From: WM-3-3 sp041660045
GTDB taxonomy: Bacteria; Pseudomonadota; Gammaproteobacteria; Methylococcales; Methylomonadaceae
Assembly (NCBI GenBank): GCA_041660045.1
Contig: JBAZXA010000007.1
Location: 62,001 to 126,000 of the forward strand
Reading direction: 5' to 3'
Length of the DNA: 64,000 nt
The notes beneath the pieces are model-generated. The model was given only the letters and a program-made list of their open reading frames with translations, was not told the DNA's origin and ran no database searches. Position numbers and translations under genes: made by a program. Positions 52,042-60,595 of the stretch are shown piece by piece; the stretch's first letter is position 1; each line of letters starts with the position of its first letter.

Positions 52042-52998
52042 ATGAAAACGCCTTACCCAGAGATTTCACCTTTCAGCACATTTTTCTTAGATACTGGATG
52101 TGTGCATTCTGTCTATGTTGAGCAAAGTGGTAATCCAGAAGGGATTCCTGTGGTTTTTCTGCACGGTGGCCCTTGTTCAGGTACAAAACCTGACCATCGA
52201 CGATTTTTTGATCCCAAAGCTTATCATATAATTTTATTTGATCAACGCGCCTGTGGCCAATCGTTGCCTTTTGGTGAGCTTGAAGGGAATACCACACAAG
52301 CGTTGATTGATGACATGGAAAGGATACGTGAGCGGCTTAAATTAGACAAATGGCTGCTTTTCGGGGGCTCTTGGGGCGCCGCATTGGCATTACTTTATGC
52401 CCAAGTGCACACGGATAAGGTGTTAGGTATGGTGCTTCGGGGCATATTTTTAGCGCGGCAACAGGATTTAGAGTGGTACATAAAATCCGGTGCCAATCGG
52501 CTTTATCCTGAGCAATGGCAAATATTACTTGATAGCATTCCTGAAAGGCGGCAGCAAAATATAGTAGAAGGCTTGACCGAGGCCTTATGGGGTGACGATG
52601 AGGTGGCACAACGGCGGGCCGCCAAAGCTTGGCTGGCTTGGGGTGCACAAACGGCATTGGGAAAGCTTTATGAAGCTGACGAAAAAAATAGCCACGTCAC
52701 TGAACAGATGGTAAAACAAGTCCGTATGGAATTGCATTTTGCCAAACACCACTATTTTATTGCAGAAAACCAAATTTTAAGCGAGTGTGACAAGTTACAA
52801 CATATCCCTACGGTTATCATCCATGGACGCCGCGATTTGGTCTGTCCCATAGAAGCTGCTGTAAAGTTACATTTGGCTTTGCCACATGCCGAATATGTCA
52901 TTTTGCCTGATGCCGGGCATATTGCCCAAGGCGAACAAATGCTAGATGCTTTGGTTAATGCGACCGATCAGTTTGCACAACAATTAAGTCCGCATTGA
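52042..52998 (+). CDS. pip: Proline iminopeptidase-like alpha/beta hydrolase
   Basis: Serine peptidase of family S33 that removes N-terminal proline. The 318 residues have an alpha/beta-hydrolase fold with the nucleophile Ser110 in FGGSWGAALAL, the oxyanion motif HGGP (41-44), the FDQRACGQS strand (66-74), the Asp in HGRRDLVCP and the His in DAGHIAQG. The usual HGGPGGG reads HGGPCSG, and GGSWGSTL reads GGSWGAAL, so the substrate range may differ. A TTG-initiated frame for UbiX overlaps the last bases. Confidence 0.87.
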   Translation: MKTPYPEISPFSTFFLDTGCVHSVYVEQSGNPEGIPVVFLHGGPCSGTKPDHRRFFDPKAYHIILFDQRACGQSLPFGELEGNTTQALIDDMERIRERLKLDKWLLFGGSWGAALALLYAQVHTDKVLGMVLRGIFLARQQDLEWYIKSGANRLYPEQWQILLDSIPERRQQNIVEGLTEALWGDDEVAQRRAAKAWLAWGAQTALGKLYEADEKNSHVTEQMVKQVRMELHFAKHHYFIAENQILSECDKLQHIPTVIIHGRRDLVCPIEAAVKLHLALPHAEYVILPDAGHIAQGEQMLDALVNATDQFAQQLSPH

Positions 52999-53021
52999 AA
53001 GTGGCAAATCACTTAACTGAC

Positions 53022-53600
53022 ATGATGCCCCCTAAAAAACGATTAGTCATTGCAATAACAGGCGCAACAGGTGCTATCTACGGTGTGCGGTTGTTACAAG
53101 TGTTGCAGGCTCAAGATGACTGGGAGACGCATTTAGTTATCTCCCAAGCTGGTTTGGTCAATTTAAAATACGAACTGGATATGGAGCGCTCCGCCCTCTA
53201 TGCGCTCGCTGATGTTAGCCATGGCATCAATGATATTGCGGCGTCCATAGCCAGCGGCTCATTTAAAACTGAAGGCGTTATTATTGCGCCTTGTTCTATG
53301 AAAACATTAGCAGCAGTAGCGCATGGCTTTGGTGATAATTTAATTTCCCGTGCCGCCGATGTGGCACTTAAAGAACGCCGAAAGGTGATATTGGTGCCGC
53401 GGGAAACCCCCTTAAATTTGGCGCATATCCGAAATATGGCCAGTGTTACCGAAATGGGCGGGATAATTTTTCCGCCCATGCCGGCATTCTATAATAAGTC
53501 TGACTCTTTGTTAGCGATGGTTAACGAAGGGGTGGGACGTATTTTGGATATGTTTGGAGCCGATGTTACCGGTTTATATACGCCTTGGGATGGGCTCTAG
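53022..53600 (+). CDS. ubiX: Flavin prenyltransferase UbiX
   Basis: Makes prenylated FMN, the cofactor of UbiD-type decarboxylase in ubiquinone synthesis. The conserved core starts KRLVIAITGATGAIYGVRLLQVL, with the catalytic loop ASIASGSFKTEGVIIAPCSMKTLAAVAHG (about residues 85-113) and RRKVILVPRETPLNLAHIRNM and AFYNKSDSLLAMVNEGVGRILD. The frame opens at TTG 52995 and overlaps the peptidase stop; I use ATG 53022, which gives the usual short N-terminus, without a clear ribosome binding site. It follows pip closely, so the two are probably cotranscribed. The ubiD partner is not in the window. Confidence 0.9.
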   Translation: MMPPKKRLVIAITGATGAIYGVRLLQVLQAQDDWETHLVISQAGLVNLKYELDMERSALYALADVSHGINDIAASIASGSFKTEGVIIAPCSMKTLAAVAHGFGDNLISRAADVALKERRKVILVPRETPLNLAHIRNMASVTEMGGIIFPPMPAFYNKSDSLLAMVNEGVGRILDMFGADVTGLYTPWDGL

Positions 53601-54724
53601 TTAAATTGTTTAGAATTTTTACTGTTACGGAACAACAAGGTTTTCTCTTGGGGTTTTAAAGCCTGTGCCCGGGCGCTGGTAATAGCCGCTTCCACTAAGT
53701 GGTGCTGCGGTGATTTGCTGCATACCGGATCGGTGCTATGGGCGTCGCCAGTTAATAAAAAAGCTTGGCAGCGGCAACCGCCAAAATCTTTGGTCTTTTC
53801 ATCACAGCTGCGACAGGGTTCTTGCATCCACTCATCACCGCGAAAGAAATTAAACGCTTTAGAGTTTTGCCAAATGTCTTCAATGCTGTCAGTCTTAACA
53901 TTGGGGCATTCTAAGCCTGGTAGTTCACGTGCTGAATGGCATGGTAATGCAGTGCCATCAGGCGCTATGGTTAAAAAAGTAGTGCCCCAGCCATTCATAC
54001 AGGCCTTAGGGCGGTCTTCATAAAAGTCGGGTACCACGTAATAGATTTTCATTTTACCCGCGACTTTTTCTTTGTAGGCTTGGGCGATTGCTTCCGCTGC
54101 CTTAAATTGTTCCCGTGTAGGCATCAATAAATCACGGTTAACATGCGCCCAGCCATAATATTGGGTGTTAGCCAATTCTAAATAATCAGCACCTAATTCT
54201 TCTGCCATTTCCAGAATTTGTGGCATTTGGTGGATGTTTTCACGGTGGATCACGACGCATAACACCATCGGGTAACCATGTTTTTTAACTAAATGGGCGA
54301 CTTGCTTTTTATGTTCAAAGGAGGTCGTGCCAGCAATATGGTCATTGAGTTCTTGGCTGCTGGCTTGAATGCTTACTTGGATATGGTCTAGCCCTGCTTG
54401 TTTGAGTTGAATGATTTTTTCTTCGGTCATGCCATAACCTGATGTGATCAGGTTAGAGTAATAACCTAACTCCCTAGCATGCTTGACTAATTCAGGCAAA
54501 TCTTGACGGGTTAGCGGCTCGCCGCCGGAAAAACCTAGTTGTACAGCACCCATTTTTCGGGCTTGCGATAAAACCCGCTGCCAATCTTGTGTGCTTAATT
54601 CAGTTGAATATTTAGCATAATCCAGTGGATTGGAGCAATAAGGGCATTGTAATGGGCAGGCATAAGTCAGTTCTGCGAGCAGCCAACGCGGTGGGGTAAT
54701 ATTAGTTTTGTTGAATCCAGCCAT
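53597..54724 (-). CDS. pqqE: PQQ biosynthesis radical SAM protein PqqE
   Basis: Radical SAM enzyme that forms the carbon-carbon bond between Glu and Tyr of the PqqA peptide, bound to PqqD. The 375 residues hold the [4Fe-4S] motif CPLQCPYC (Cys23, Cys27, Cys30), GGEPLTRQDLPELV, and the C-terminal SPASM cluster Cys set (CMNGWG, ALPCHSAREL, EPCRSCDEKTKDFGGCRCQ). The 5' end overlaps pqqD by 23 bases, so translation of D and E is coupled. It is the last gene of pqqABCDE. Confidence 0.98.
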   Translation of the reverse strand: MAGFNKTNITPPRWLLAELTYACPLQCPYCSNPLDYAKYSTELSTQDWQRVLSQARKMGAVQLGFSGGEPLTRQDLPELVKHARELGYYSNLITSGYGMTEEKIIQLKQAGLDHIQVSIQASSQELNDHIAGTTSFEHKKQVAHLVKKHGYPMVLCVVIHRENIHQMPQILEMAEELGADYLELANTQYYGWAHVNRDLLMPTREQFKAAEAIAQAYKEKVAGKMKIYYVVPDFYEDRPKACMNGWGTTFLTIAPDGTALPCHSARELPGLECPNVKTDSIEDIWQNSKAFNFFRGDEWMQEPCRSCDEKTKDFGGCRCQAFLLTGDAHSTDPVCSKSPQHHLVEAAITSARAQALKPQEKTLLFRNSKNSKQFN

Positions 54725-54974
54725 TGGTTAAGGCAATCTCCAAAAAATGGGTAATGTCATTGCTAAGGCCGCTGGTCGCAAATTGTGCTTCCAAGGTACT
54801 GATGATATCAGCCAGCTTATGTGTGCCGTCGCAGCATTTTAAAATTTCCGCGGAGCTTTGGTTAAGTTCCACCATGCCTTCAGGATATAAAATCACTGTT
54901 TTTTGTTGGGCTTCTTCCCATTGCAAACGGTGCGTAGGAGAAAACGTGATGGGTAAGTTAGGGTTTATAGCCAT
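54702..54974 (-). CDS. pqqD: PQQ biosynthesis peptide chaperone PqqD
   Basis: Ninety-residue peptide chaperone (RRE domain) that presents PqqA to PqqE. It has the winged-helix pattern FSPTHRLQWEEAQQKTVILYPEGMVELNQSSAEILKCCDG, then TLEAQFATSGLSNDITHFLEIALTNGWIQ. The C-terminal end overlaps the start of pqqE, in the usual order pqqC-pqqD-pqqE. Confidence 0.95.
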   Translation of the reverse strand: MAINPNLPITFSPTHRLQWEEAQQKTVILYPEGMVELNQSSAEILKCCDGTHKLADIISTLEAQFATSGLSNDITHFLEIALTNGWIQQN

Positions 54975-55074
54975 ATCACTTTGTGCGGATAAAGGGGTTT
55001 AGGTTCAATGTTATAGTAAAAAGCTATTGGAGTTATATTAAGTAATTGTTTTTTTTCATGTTATAGCTTATTTG

Positions 55075-55806
55075 TTAATGTTTAACATTGAAATAAGGTG
55101 GCATTTCGTTAATATAGGCCATGTACATGGCATCCGCCATGGTCCATAAGACATCCAGCTTAAACTGTAAGATCTTAAGCATGCGCTCTTGTTGTTCACG
55201 GGTTTGGTACCAGTCTAAGGTGATTTCCAAGCCGTGTTCAACATCGCGGCGAGCTTCAGAAAGGCGTTTACGGAAATAGGTATAGCCCTCGTTGTCTACC
55301 CAGGGATAGTGTTCGGGCCAATTATCCAAACGTTGTTGATGAATTTTCGGCGCGAACAACTCAGTTAATGAGGAGCTAGCAGCTTCGTGCCATTCGGCAC
55401 GACGGGCAAAATTAACATAAGCATCTACGGCAAAACGTACGCCGGGCAGAACATGTCGCTCCGAGGTGATGTCTTCGCGTGTTAACCCAACGGCAACGCC
55501 TAATTGGATCCAAGCTTCTATACCACCAGGGTCGCCAGGGTGACCATCATGGTCAAGAATGCGTTGTATCCATTTAGCTCGGGTTTGCCGGTCTGGGCAG
55601 TTTGCTAGAATGTTGGCATCCTTCATAGGTATGCTAACCTGGTAGTAATATCGGTTTGCTACCCAGCCTTGTAGTTGGGCTTTGTTGAGCTTACCTTCGT
55701 TCATTAAGGTGTGGTAAGGGTGATGTATATGGTAATAGCGTTCCATACCACGCAGTTGTGCTTCAAATTCTTCGCGGGACCAAGGCGTTGCATTAGTATT
55801 GCTCAT
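55075..55806 (-). CDS. pqqC: Pyrroloquinoline-quinone synthase PqqC
   Basis: Cofactorless oxidase that performs the last ring closure and eight-electron oxidation to PQQ. The 243 residues include YYHIHHPYHTLMNEGKLNKAQLQGWVANRYYYQVSIPMKDA, the active-site His and Arg in RILDHDGHPGDPGGIEAWIQLG, and the TENTY-helix region ELFAPKIHQQRLDNWPEHY and YFRKRLSEARRDVEHGLE. Full length. It is ten bases beyond pqqB and about 100 bases before pqqD. Confidence 0.97.
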   Translation of the reverse strand: MSNTNATPWSREEFEAQLRGMERYYHIHHPYHTLMNEGKLNKAQLQGWVANRYYYQVSIPMKDANILANCPDRQTRAKWIQRILDHDGHPGDPGGIEAWIQLGVAVGLTREDITSERHVLPGVRFAVDAYVNFARRAEWHEAASSSLTELFAPKIHQQRLDNWPEHYPWVDNEGYTYFRKRLSEARRDVEHGLEITLDWYQTREQQERMLKILQFKLDVLWTMADAMYMAYINEMPPYFNVKH

Positions 55807-55816
55807 AAGCTACCTA

Positions 55817-56728
55817 TTATAATTCAATTTCTAAGCCATCGTAGCTGACTTCAATGCCGGCGGCATCCAGTTGTTTACGTTGTTCGGAATCTTCATCCAG
55901 GATCGGGTTGGTGTTGTTGATGTGGATTAACAGTTTTCGGGCTTTTTTAACAGTATTTAATACTTCAATCATGCCGCCTTCACCAGATTGTGGTAAATGG
56001 CCAATGTCTTTGGCTTTTTTGTGGCTGATGTTTTGAGTGCACATTTCATCATCGGTCCAAAAGGTACCGTCGACTAATAGACAGTCGACGCTGTGCAGGG
56101 CTTCCAGCACATGTGCTTCAATTTCGCCTAAGCCAGGGGAATAAAACACTTTTTTACCGGTTGAAATCTGCTCGATAATAACCCCGATATTATCACCTTC
56201 ATGAGGGTCGTGACGGTGTGGCGAGTAGGGTGGCGCTTTACTTTTTAAGGCTTGGGTATAAAAACGTAGATCTTCAATTTCAGGAATGCTAAAGCTGCCG
56301 CCATCTATCGGAACGGCATGGTGGTTAATAGTGCAATAGTCGGCCAGCATGTTAAAAATAGGAAAGCCTGTGGTTAAGTCTTGCTTGACCATGTCCGTGC
56401 AATAAATGTTTAAAGGTTTACCTTCGCGTAACATTAATAAACCCGTGGTATGGTCAATTTGGCTATCGATTAATAATATCGCTTTGATGCCGGTATCCCT
56501 TATACCCGTTTTGGGTTGGATAGCGGGGAAGGCTTCTAATTGTGCCCGTATGTCGGGGGAGGCATTAAACAGCAACCAATTTTTGTCGTCTGTGCTGACT
56601 GCAATTGAAGACTGGGTGCGTGCTTTGCCATTCATTTGTTGCTGGCGTATGCGCTGGCAATTATGACAGTTACAGTTCCACTGCGGAAAGCCGCCGCCTG
56701 CGGCCGAACCAAGGACTCTAATTTTCAT
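55817..56728 (-). CDS. pqqB: PQQ biosynthesis protein PqqB
   Basis: Metallo-beta-lactamase-fold protein of 303 residues, proposed to hydroxylate a tyrosine-derived intermediate of PQQ. The N-terminus MKIRVLGSAAGGGFPQWNCN is the family hallmark, followed by CHNCQRI (a Cys pair for zinc), SPDIRAQLEAFP, LIDSQIDHTTGLLMLREG, and KAKDIGHLPQSGEGGMIE. It is the second gene of the operon, 118 bases downstream of pqqA with a hairpin between them. Confidence 0.97.
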   Translation of the reverse strand: MKIRVLGSAAGGGFPQWNCNCHNCQRIRQQQMNGKARTQSSIAVSTDDKNWLLFNASPDIRAQLEAFPAIQPKTGIRDTGIKAILLIDSQIDHTTGLLMLREGKPLNIYCTDMVKQDLTTGFPIFNMLADYCTINHHAVPIDGGSFSIPEIEDLRFYTQALKSKAPPYSPHRHDPHEGDNIGVIIEQISTGKKVFYSPGLGEIEAHVLEALHSVDCLLVDGTFWTDDEMCTQNISHKKAKDIGHLPQSGEGGMIEVLNTVKKARKLLIHINNTNPILDEDSEQRKQLDAAGIEVSYDGLEIEL

Positions 56729-56802
56729 GTGTTTTTGCTTTAGTTAGAAAATTGGGATAGAAAAGGTTATAAATAATAAGGGAATATAAACTGTCAGGCA
56801 AA

Positions 56803-56830
56803 AAAAAGGGGCTATGGACAGCCCCTTTTT
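56803..56830 (-). terminator. Hairpin between pqqA and pqqB (attenuator)
   Basis: AAAAAGGGGCT (56803-56813) is complementary to AGCCCCTTTTT (56820-56830). On the minus strand the stem ends in T. It sits 17 bases after the pqqA stop and before pqqB. This would give much more pqqA peptide message than pqqBCDE message, as reported for other PQQ operons. Confidence 0.88.
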
Positions 56831-56846
56831 CAATCTAAACTGATAA

Positions 56847-56921
56847 TTAACGGTTATAGATGTACATTGTGACTTCAAAACCAAAACGTAGGTCTGAGTA
56901 GCTTGGTGTTTCCCATTTCAT
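56847..56921 (-). CDS. pqqA: PQQ precursor peptide PqqA
   Basis: Twenty-four-residue substrate peptide from which PQQ is made: starting MKWETPSYSDLRFGFEVTMY and ending IYNR. Glu16 and Tyr20 are the residues joined and rebuilt into PQQ. A GGAGG ribosome binding site precedes the ATG at 56921. It is the first gene of the operon; a terminator hairpin follows. The peptide is too short for ordinary gene finding but matches the family exactly in its FGFEVTMY core. Confidence 0.97.
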   Translation of the reverse strand: MKWETPSYSDLRFGFEVTMYIYNR

Positions 56922-57201
56922 AGTAATAACCTCCAGAAGTTTTTTTTTAAAATTAGCTTGATCAAGTAAGCGCTTAGAAGTATACGATGAAGCGCTAGTT
57001 TGCGCAACTTTTGCCAGGACTTAGCGCACTGACCCTGGCAATGGACTATACACAAATACGATCCATGGCTTAATAAAAAATCACAATAAGCGCTTATTAT
57101 TCAATATTTTGATATGAATTTAAGCGTATTTTTTAGTGATAAAAAGGTGTATTATCCAAATGCACCAAAAAATAAAACAACTAAAAACTTGAGGAGGAAC
57201 G
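56922..57201. promoter_or_regulatory. Divergent pqqA / small-membrane-protein control region
   Basis: 280 bases between two divergent start sites. The octamer-like motif AAGCGCTT occurs at 56968-56975 and at 57089-57096, with AAGCGCTA at 56990-56997. The first two are 22 bases apart (about two helical turns). They could be operator sites shared by both directions. Confidence 0.4.
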
Positions 57202-57408
57202 ATGGGTGGTGTAACAGAATTGTTTGTAGTGATGTTGCTTATTGCGGCGTTTGCGTTTGCGCCCTTAGGCTATTTTATTTATAGGTATACCCAAAAAAAT
57301 GGCAAGCCATTTGGTGAAACTGAACCTCATGGCGATAGCCCGTCCATGATTAATGATTTTGCAGAGAACGCGATTCGGTTTGTCAAAGGTTTACTGGCAA
57401 AAAAATAA
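57202..57408 (+). CDS. Small single-pass membrane protein, divergent from pqqA
   Basis: 68 residues: MGGVTELF, one membrane helix (about 7-28, VVMLLIAAFAFAPLGYFIY), a Lys/Gly turn (YTQKNGKPFGETEPHGD) and a C-terminal amphipathic helix (INDFAENAIRFVKGLLAKK). An excellent GAGGAGGAACG ribosome binding site precedes the ATG. No family is recognised. Position divergent from pqqA suggests, but does not prove, a link to PQQ-dependent metabolism. Confidence 0.75.
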   Translation: MGGVTELFVVMLLIAAFAFAPLGYFIYRYTQKNGKPFGETEPHGDSPSMINDFAENAIRFVKGLLAKK

Positions 57409-57455
57409 GCGGTATTTGTTAAGATTTTCAAGTAGAGGGCTTGGAAATCTTAACG

Positions 57456-58211
57456 TTACACCGTGTTTGCAGTACCACAAGTTGGGCAATGGGCATTTCT
57501 TTTAAGCCGCATGCTCTGCCATTCCATCGTCAGGCCATCTAATAACAATAACCGGCCAGCTAAAGTCTCACCTATTTTTAACAGCAACTTTATAGCTTCT
57601 AGCGCTTGTATGCTACCAATGATGCCAGTTAGTGGCGCAATAACACCATGGGTAGCGCAAGCCTGTTGTTCTTCCCCGGTGTTTTGGTATAAACAGTTAT
57701 AGCAAGGGCTATTTAAAATACCCGGTGTAAACACGGTAATCTGACCCTCGAAACGGATAGCCGCGCCAGAAACCAGAGGGGTCTGCAAGGCAACACAAGC
57801 CTGGTTGACGGCAAAGCGGGTAGCAAAATTATCACTGCAGTCTAAGACCACATCGGCATTTTTTACCGCCTTGAAGAGCGTTGCCCCCGCCAAACGCTGT
57901 TTTATAGCAGTCACCTTAATTTCCGGATTGATAGCATTTAGCGTTTGCTGGGTTGAAATAACTTTATCCGTCCCTATATCTACAGTGTGATGGGCTATTT
58001 GCCTTTGTAAATTCGATAAATCTACTTCGTCATCATCATAAATTGTGATATTGCCAACACCAGCTGCGGCTAAATAAATAGAAGCTGGCGAGCCAAGGCC
58101 GCCGGCGCCTATGATTAACACGTAGGCATCATTTAACAGTTGCTGACCTTCAATATCAACCTGTGGCAGCATGATTTGACGGCTATAACGAAGTAATTGG
58201 TTGTCGTCCAT
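57456..58211 (-). CDS. moeB: MoeB/ThiF-type adenylyltransferase
   Basis: Activates the C-terminal glycine of a small sulfur-carrier protein (MoaD or ThiS) by adenylylation. The 251 residues hold the nucleotide motif IGAGGLGSPASIYLAAAGVG, the DDDEVDLSNLQRQ stretch, DCSDNFATRF and zinc-binding Cys pairs (CYNC and CPTC). MoeB and ThiF share all of these, so the physiological partner is open. It is convergent with the small membrane protein and divergent from groES. Confidence 0.93.
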   Translation of the reverse strand: MDDNQLLRYSRQIMLPQVDIEGQQLLNDAYVLIIGAGGLGSPASIYLAAAGVGNITIYDDDEVDLSNLQRQIAHHTVDIGTDKVISTQQTLNAINPEIKVTAIKQRLAGATLFKAVKNADVVLDCSDNFATRFAVNQACVALQTPLVSGAAIRFEGQITVFTPGILNSPCYNCLYQNTGEEQQACATHGVIAPLTGIIGSIQALEAIKLLLKIGETLAGRLLLLDGLTMEWQSMRLKRNAHCPTCGTANTV

Positions 58212-58283
58212 GGTCAGGATTAAATGGATAAAAAAGAAGGAATAATGCCAAAGAACTTGACAGACTGCAAAAGCTCATTATCA

Positions 58284-58310
58284 TTAGCACTCATTAATAG
58301 CGAGTGCTAA
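58284..58310 (+). promoter_or_regulatory. CIRCE operator (HrcA binding site)
   Basis: TTAGCACTC-N9-GAGTGCTAA is a perfect match to the controlling inverted repeat of chaperone expression. It lies 45 bases before the groES start. HrcA is expected to repress groESL at low temperature or without stress; hrcA is not in the window. Confidence 0.97.
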
Positions 58311-58354
58311 TAATTTTTTAACCTTGTGTTTATTCTTACCTACAGGAGAATTAG

Positions 58355-58642
58355 ATGAATATACGTCCGTTACACGATAGAGTGGTTGTTAAGCGTGTTG
58401 AAGAAGAAAAGACATCAGCTGGCGGCATTGTTTTACCAGGTTCAGCAGCAGAAAAACCAAGCCAAGGCTTAGTTTTAGCGGTAGGTAACGGTAAGGCTTT
58501 GGATAATGGCACGGTGCGCGCGTTAGAAGTTAAGGTCGGCGATAAAGTGTTGTTTGGCAAATACGCAGGCAGCGAAGTTAAAGTTGACGGTGAAGAAGTC
58601 ATCGTGATGCGTGAAGAAGACATTATGGGCATTTTAAGCTAA
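58355..58642 (+). CDS. groES: Co-chaperonin GroES
   Basis: Ten-kilodalton lid of the GroEL chaperonin. The 95 residues include MNIRPLHDRVVVKRVEEEKTSAGGIVLPGSAAEKPSQGLVLAVG, the mobile loop, and the end VMREEDIMGIL. CAGGAGAATTAG upstream provides a strong ribosome binding site. CIRCE controls the operon with groEL, which begins 60 bases downstream. Confidence 0.99.
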   Translation: MNIRPLHDRVVVKRVEEEKTSAGGIVLPGSAAEKPSQGLVLAVGNGKALDNGTVRALEVKVGDKVLFGKYAGSEVKVDGEEVIVMREEDIMGILS

Positions 58643-58701
58643 GTACTAGCTTAAAATCTTAAAGAAATCATAATCACACACAAACGAATTGGGAATTAAA
58701 A

Positions 58702-60351
58702 ATGGCAGCAAAAGACGTATTATTTGGTGATGACGCTCGTGTCCGTATGGCAAGAGGCGTTAACATTTTGGCAAATGCAGTAAAAGTAACCTTAGGCCCT
58801 AAAGGCCGTAATGCAATATTAGACAAAAGCTTTGGCGCACCCACTATTACAAAAGACGGCGTATCAGTCGCAAAAGAAATAGAATTAAGAGATAAATTCG
58901 AAAATATGGGCGCACAAATGGTGAAAGAAGTTTCTTCAAAAACTTCTGATGTCGCTGGCGACGGCACCACCACTGCAACCGTATTGGCGCAATCTATCGT
59001 CAATGAAGGCTTAAAAGCCGTAGCTGCGGGTATGAACCCAATGGATTTGAAACGTGGCATTGATTTGGCCGTTATTAAAGTTGTTGAATCTGTGGTTTCA
59101 TCTGCAACGCCTTGTACAGATAACAAAGCTATTGCCCAAGTAGGTACAATTTCAGCTAACTCTGACGCATCAGTTGGCGACATTATTGCCGAAGCGATGG
59201 AAAAAGTGGGTAAAGAAGGCGTTATCACTGTTGAAGAGGGTTCAGGATTGGACAACTCTTTAGACGTTGTTGAAGGTATGCAGTTTGACCGTGGCTATTT
59301 GTCACCTTACTTCATCAACAAACAAGAAAACATGAGCGTAGAACTTGATGATCCTATGATCTTGGTTTACGACAAAAAAATCTCCAACATCCGTGACATG
59401 TTGCCAGTATTAGAAGGCGTAGCCAAATCTGGCCGTCCTTTGTTAATTGTTGCTGAAGATGTTGAAGGCGAAGCCTTAGCAACTTTGGTTGTTAACACCA
59501 TGCGCGGTATCTTAAAAGTTTGCGCGGTTAAAGCACCTGGTTTTGGTGACCGCCGTAAAGCGATGTTAGAAGATATTGCCATTTTAACTGGCGGTACCGT
59601 TATTTCTGAAGAAGTTGGTTTAAGCTTAGAAAAAGCCGAATTGGATCAATTAGGCACTGCTAAGAAAGTCCAAATTACTAAAGAAAACACAACCATCATT
59701 GATGGTGCCGGTTCAGAAGATCAAATCAAAAACCGTGTTGTCCAAATTCGTGCCCAAGCAGATGAAACTACTTCTGATTATGATAGGGAAAAACTGCAAG
59801 AACGTTTGGCTAAATTAGCGGGCGGTGTTGCTGTGATTAAAGTTGGCGCGGCTACTGAAATTGAAATGAAAGAAAAGAAAGCCCGTGTTGAAGATGCTTT
59901 GCACTCAACCCGTGCTGCTGTTGAAGAAGGTGTGGTTGCCGGCGGTGGCACAGCTTTAGTCCGTGCTTTAGCGGCCATTAAAGATTTGCAAGGTGCTAAC
60001 CACGACCAAACTGTTGGTATCAATATTTTACGTCGTGCTATGGAAGAGCCATTGCGTCAAATTGTTGCCAATGCTGGGGATGAGCCATCAGTTGTCTTTA
60101 ACGAAGTAGTTAAAGGTACAGGTAGCTATGGCTATAACGCCGCTACAGGCGAATACGGCGATATGCTTCAAATGGGTATTTTGGATCCTACCAAAGTCAC
60201 ACGTACTGCCTTACAAAACGCAGCTTCTGTTGCAGGTTTAATGCTGACAACTGAAGTTATGGTTGCGGATGCGCCTAGTGATGAAAAAGCAGGCGGTATG
60301 CCAGATATGGGTGGCATGGGCGGTATGGGTGGCATGGGCGGCATGATGTAA
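58702..60351 (+). CDS. groEL: Chaperonin GroEL
   Basis: Sixty-kilodalton chaperonin. The 549 residues show AKDVLFGDDARVRMARGVN, the DGTTTATVLAQ nucleotide loop, AAVEEGVVAGGGTALVRA, and a C-terminal Gly-Gly-Met-rich tail. Domains are equatorial, intermediate and apical in the classical order and length. It is cotranscribed with groES under CIRCE. Confidence 0.99.
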   Translation: MAAKDVLFGDDARVRMARGVNILANAVKVTLGPKGRNAILDKSFGAPTITKDGVSVAKEIELRDKFENMGAQMVKEVSSKTSDVAGDGTTTATVLAQSIVNEGLKAVAAGMNPMDLKRGIDLAVIKVVESVVSSATPCTDNKAIAQVGTISANSDASVGDIIAEAMEKVGKEGVITVEEGSGLDNSLDVVEGMQFDRGYLSPYFINKQENMSVELDDPMILVYDKKISNIRDMLPVLEGVAKSGRPLLIVAEDVEGEALATLVVNTMRGILKVCAVKAPGFGDRRKAMLEDIAILTGGTVISEEVGLSLEKAELDQLGTAKKVQITKENTTIIDGAGSEDQIKNRVVQIRAQADETTSDYDREKLQERLAKLAGGVAVIKVGAATEIEMKEKKARVEDALHSTRAAVEEGVVAGGGTALVRALAAIKDLQGANHDQTVGINILRRAMEEPLRQIVANAGDEPSVVFNEVVKGTGSYGYNAATGEYGDMLQMGILDPTKVTRTALQNAASVAGLMLTTEVMVADAPSDEKAGGMPDMGGMGGMGGMGGMM

Positions 60352-60394
60352 TTTATGCAGTTTAAGCCCAGTTTCTGGGTTTAGCGACCACTTT

Positions 60395-60429
60395 AAGGCC
60401 TTAGCTGGTAAAACAGCTAGGGCCTTTTT
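60395..60429 (+). terminator. Terminator after groEL
   Basis: AAGGCCTTAGCTG pairs with CAGCTAGGGCCTT (60395-60407 with 60414-60426, one G-T) and is followed by T. A second weaker hairpin (60364-60382) lies just before it, so the operon ends with tandem hairpins. Confidence 0.93.
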
Positions 60430-60595
60430 GTTGTATATGTTTTAATATCAAAACATTACGCTAAAATTAGCGGTAAAAGGTGGGTTTCACCCGAACTTTT
60501 TCGGCTTGTAGTGTTAAAGGTTTTGTGTTTGAACAGCGCAATAGCATTCGCTTATGATAGGCTTAAACCTAAACCTTAATTAAAAACTATATAGT

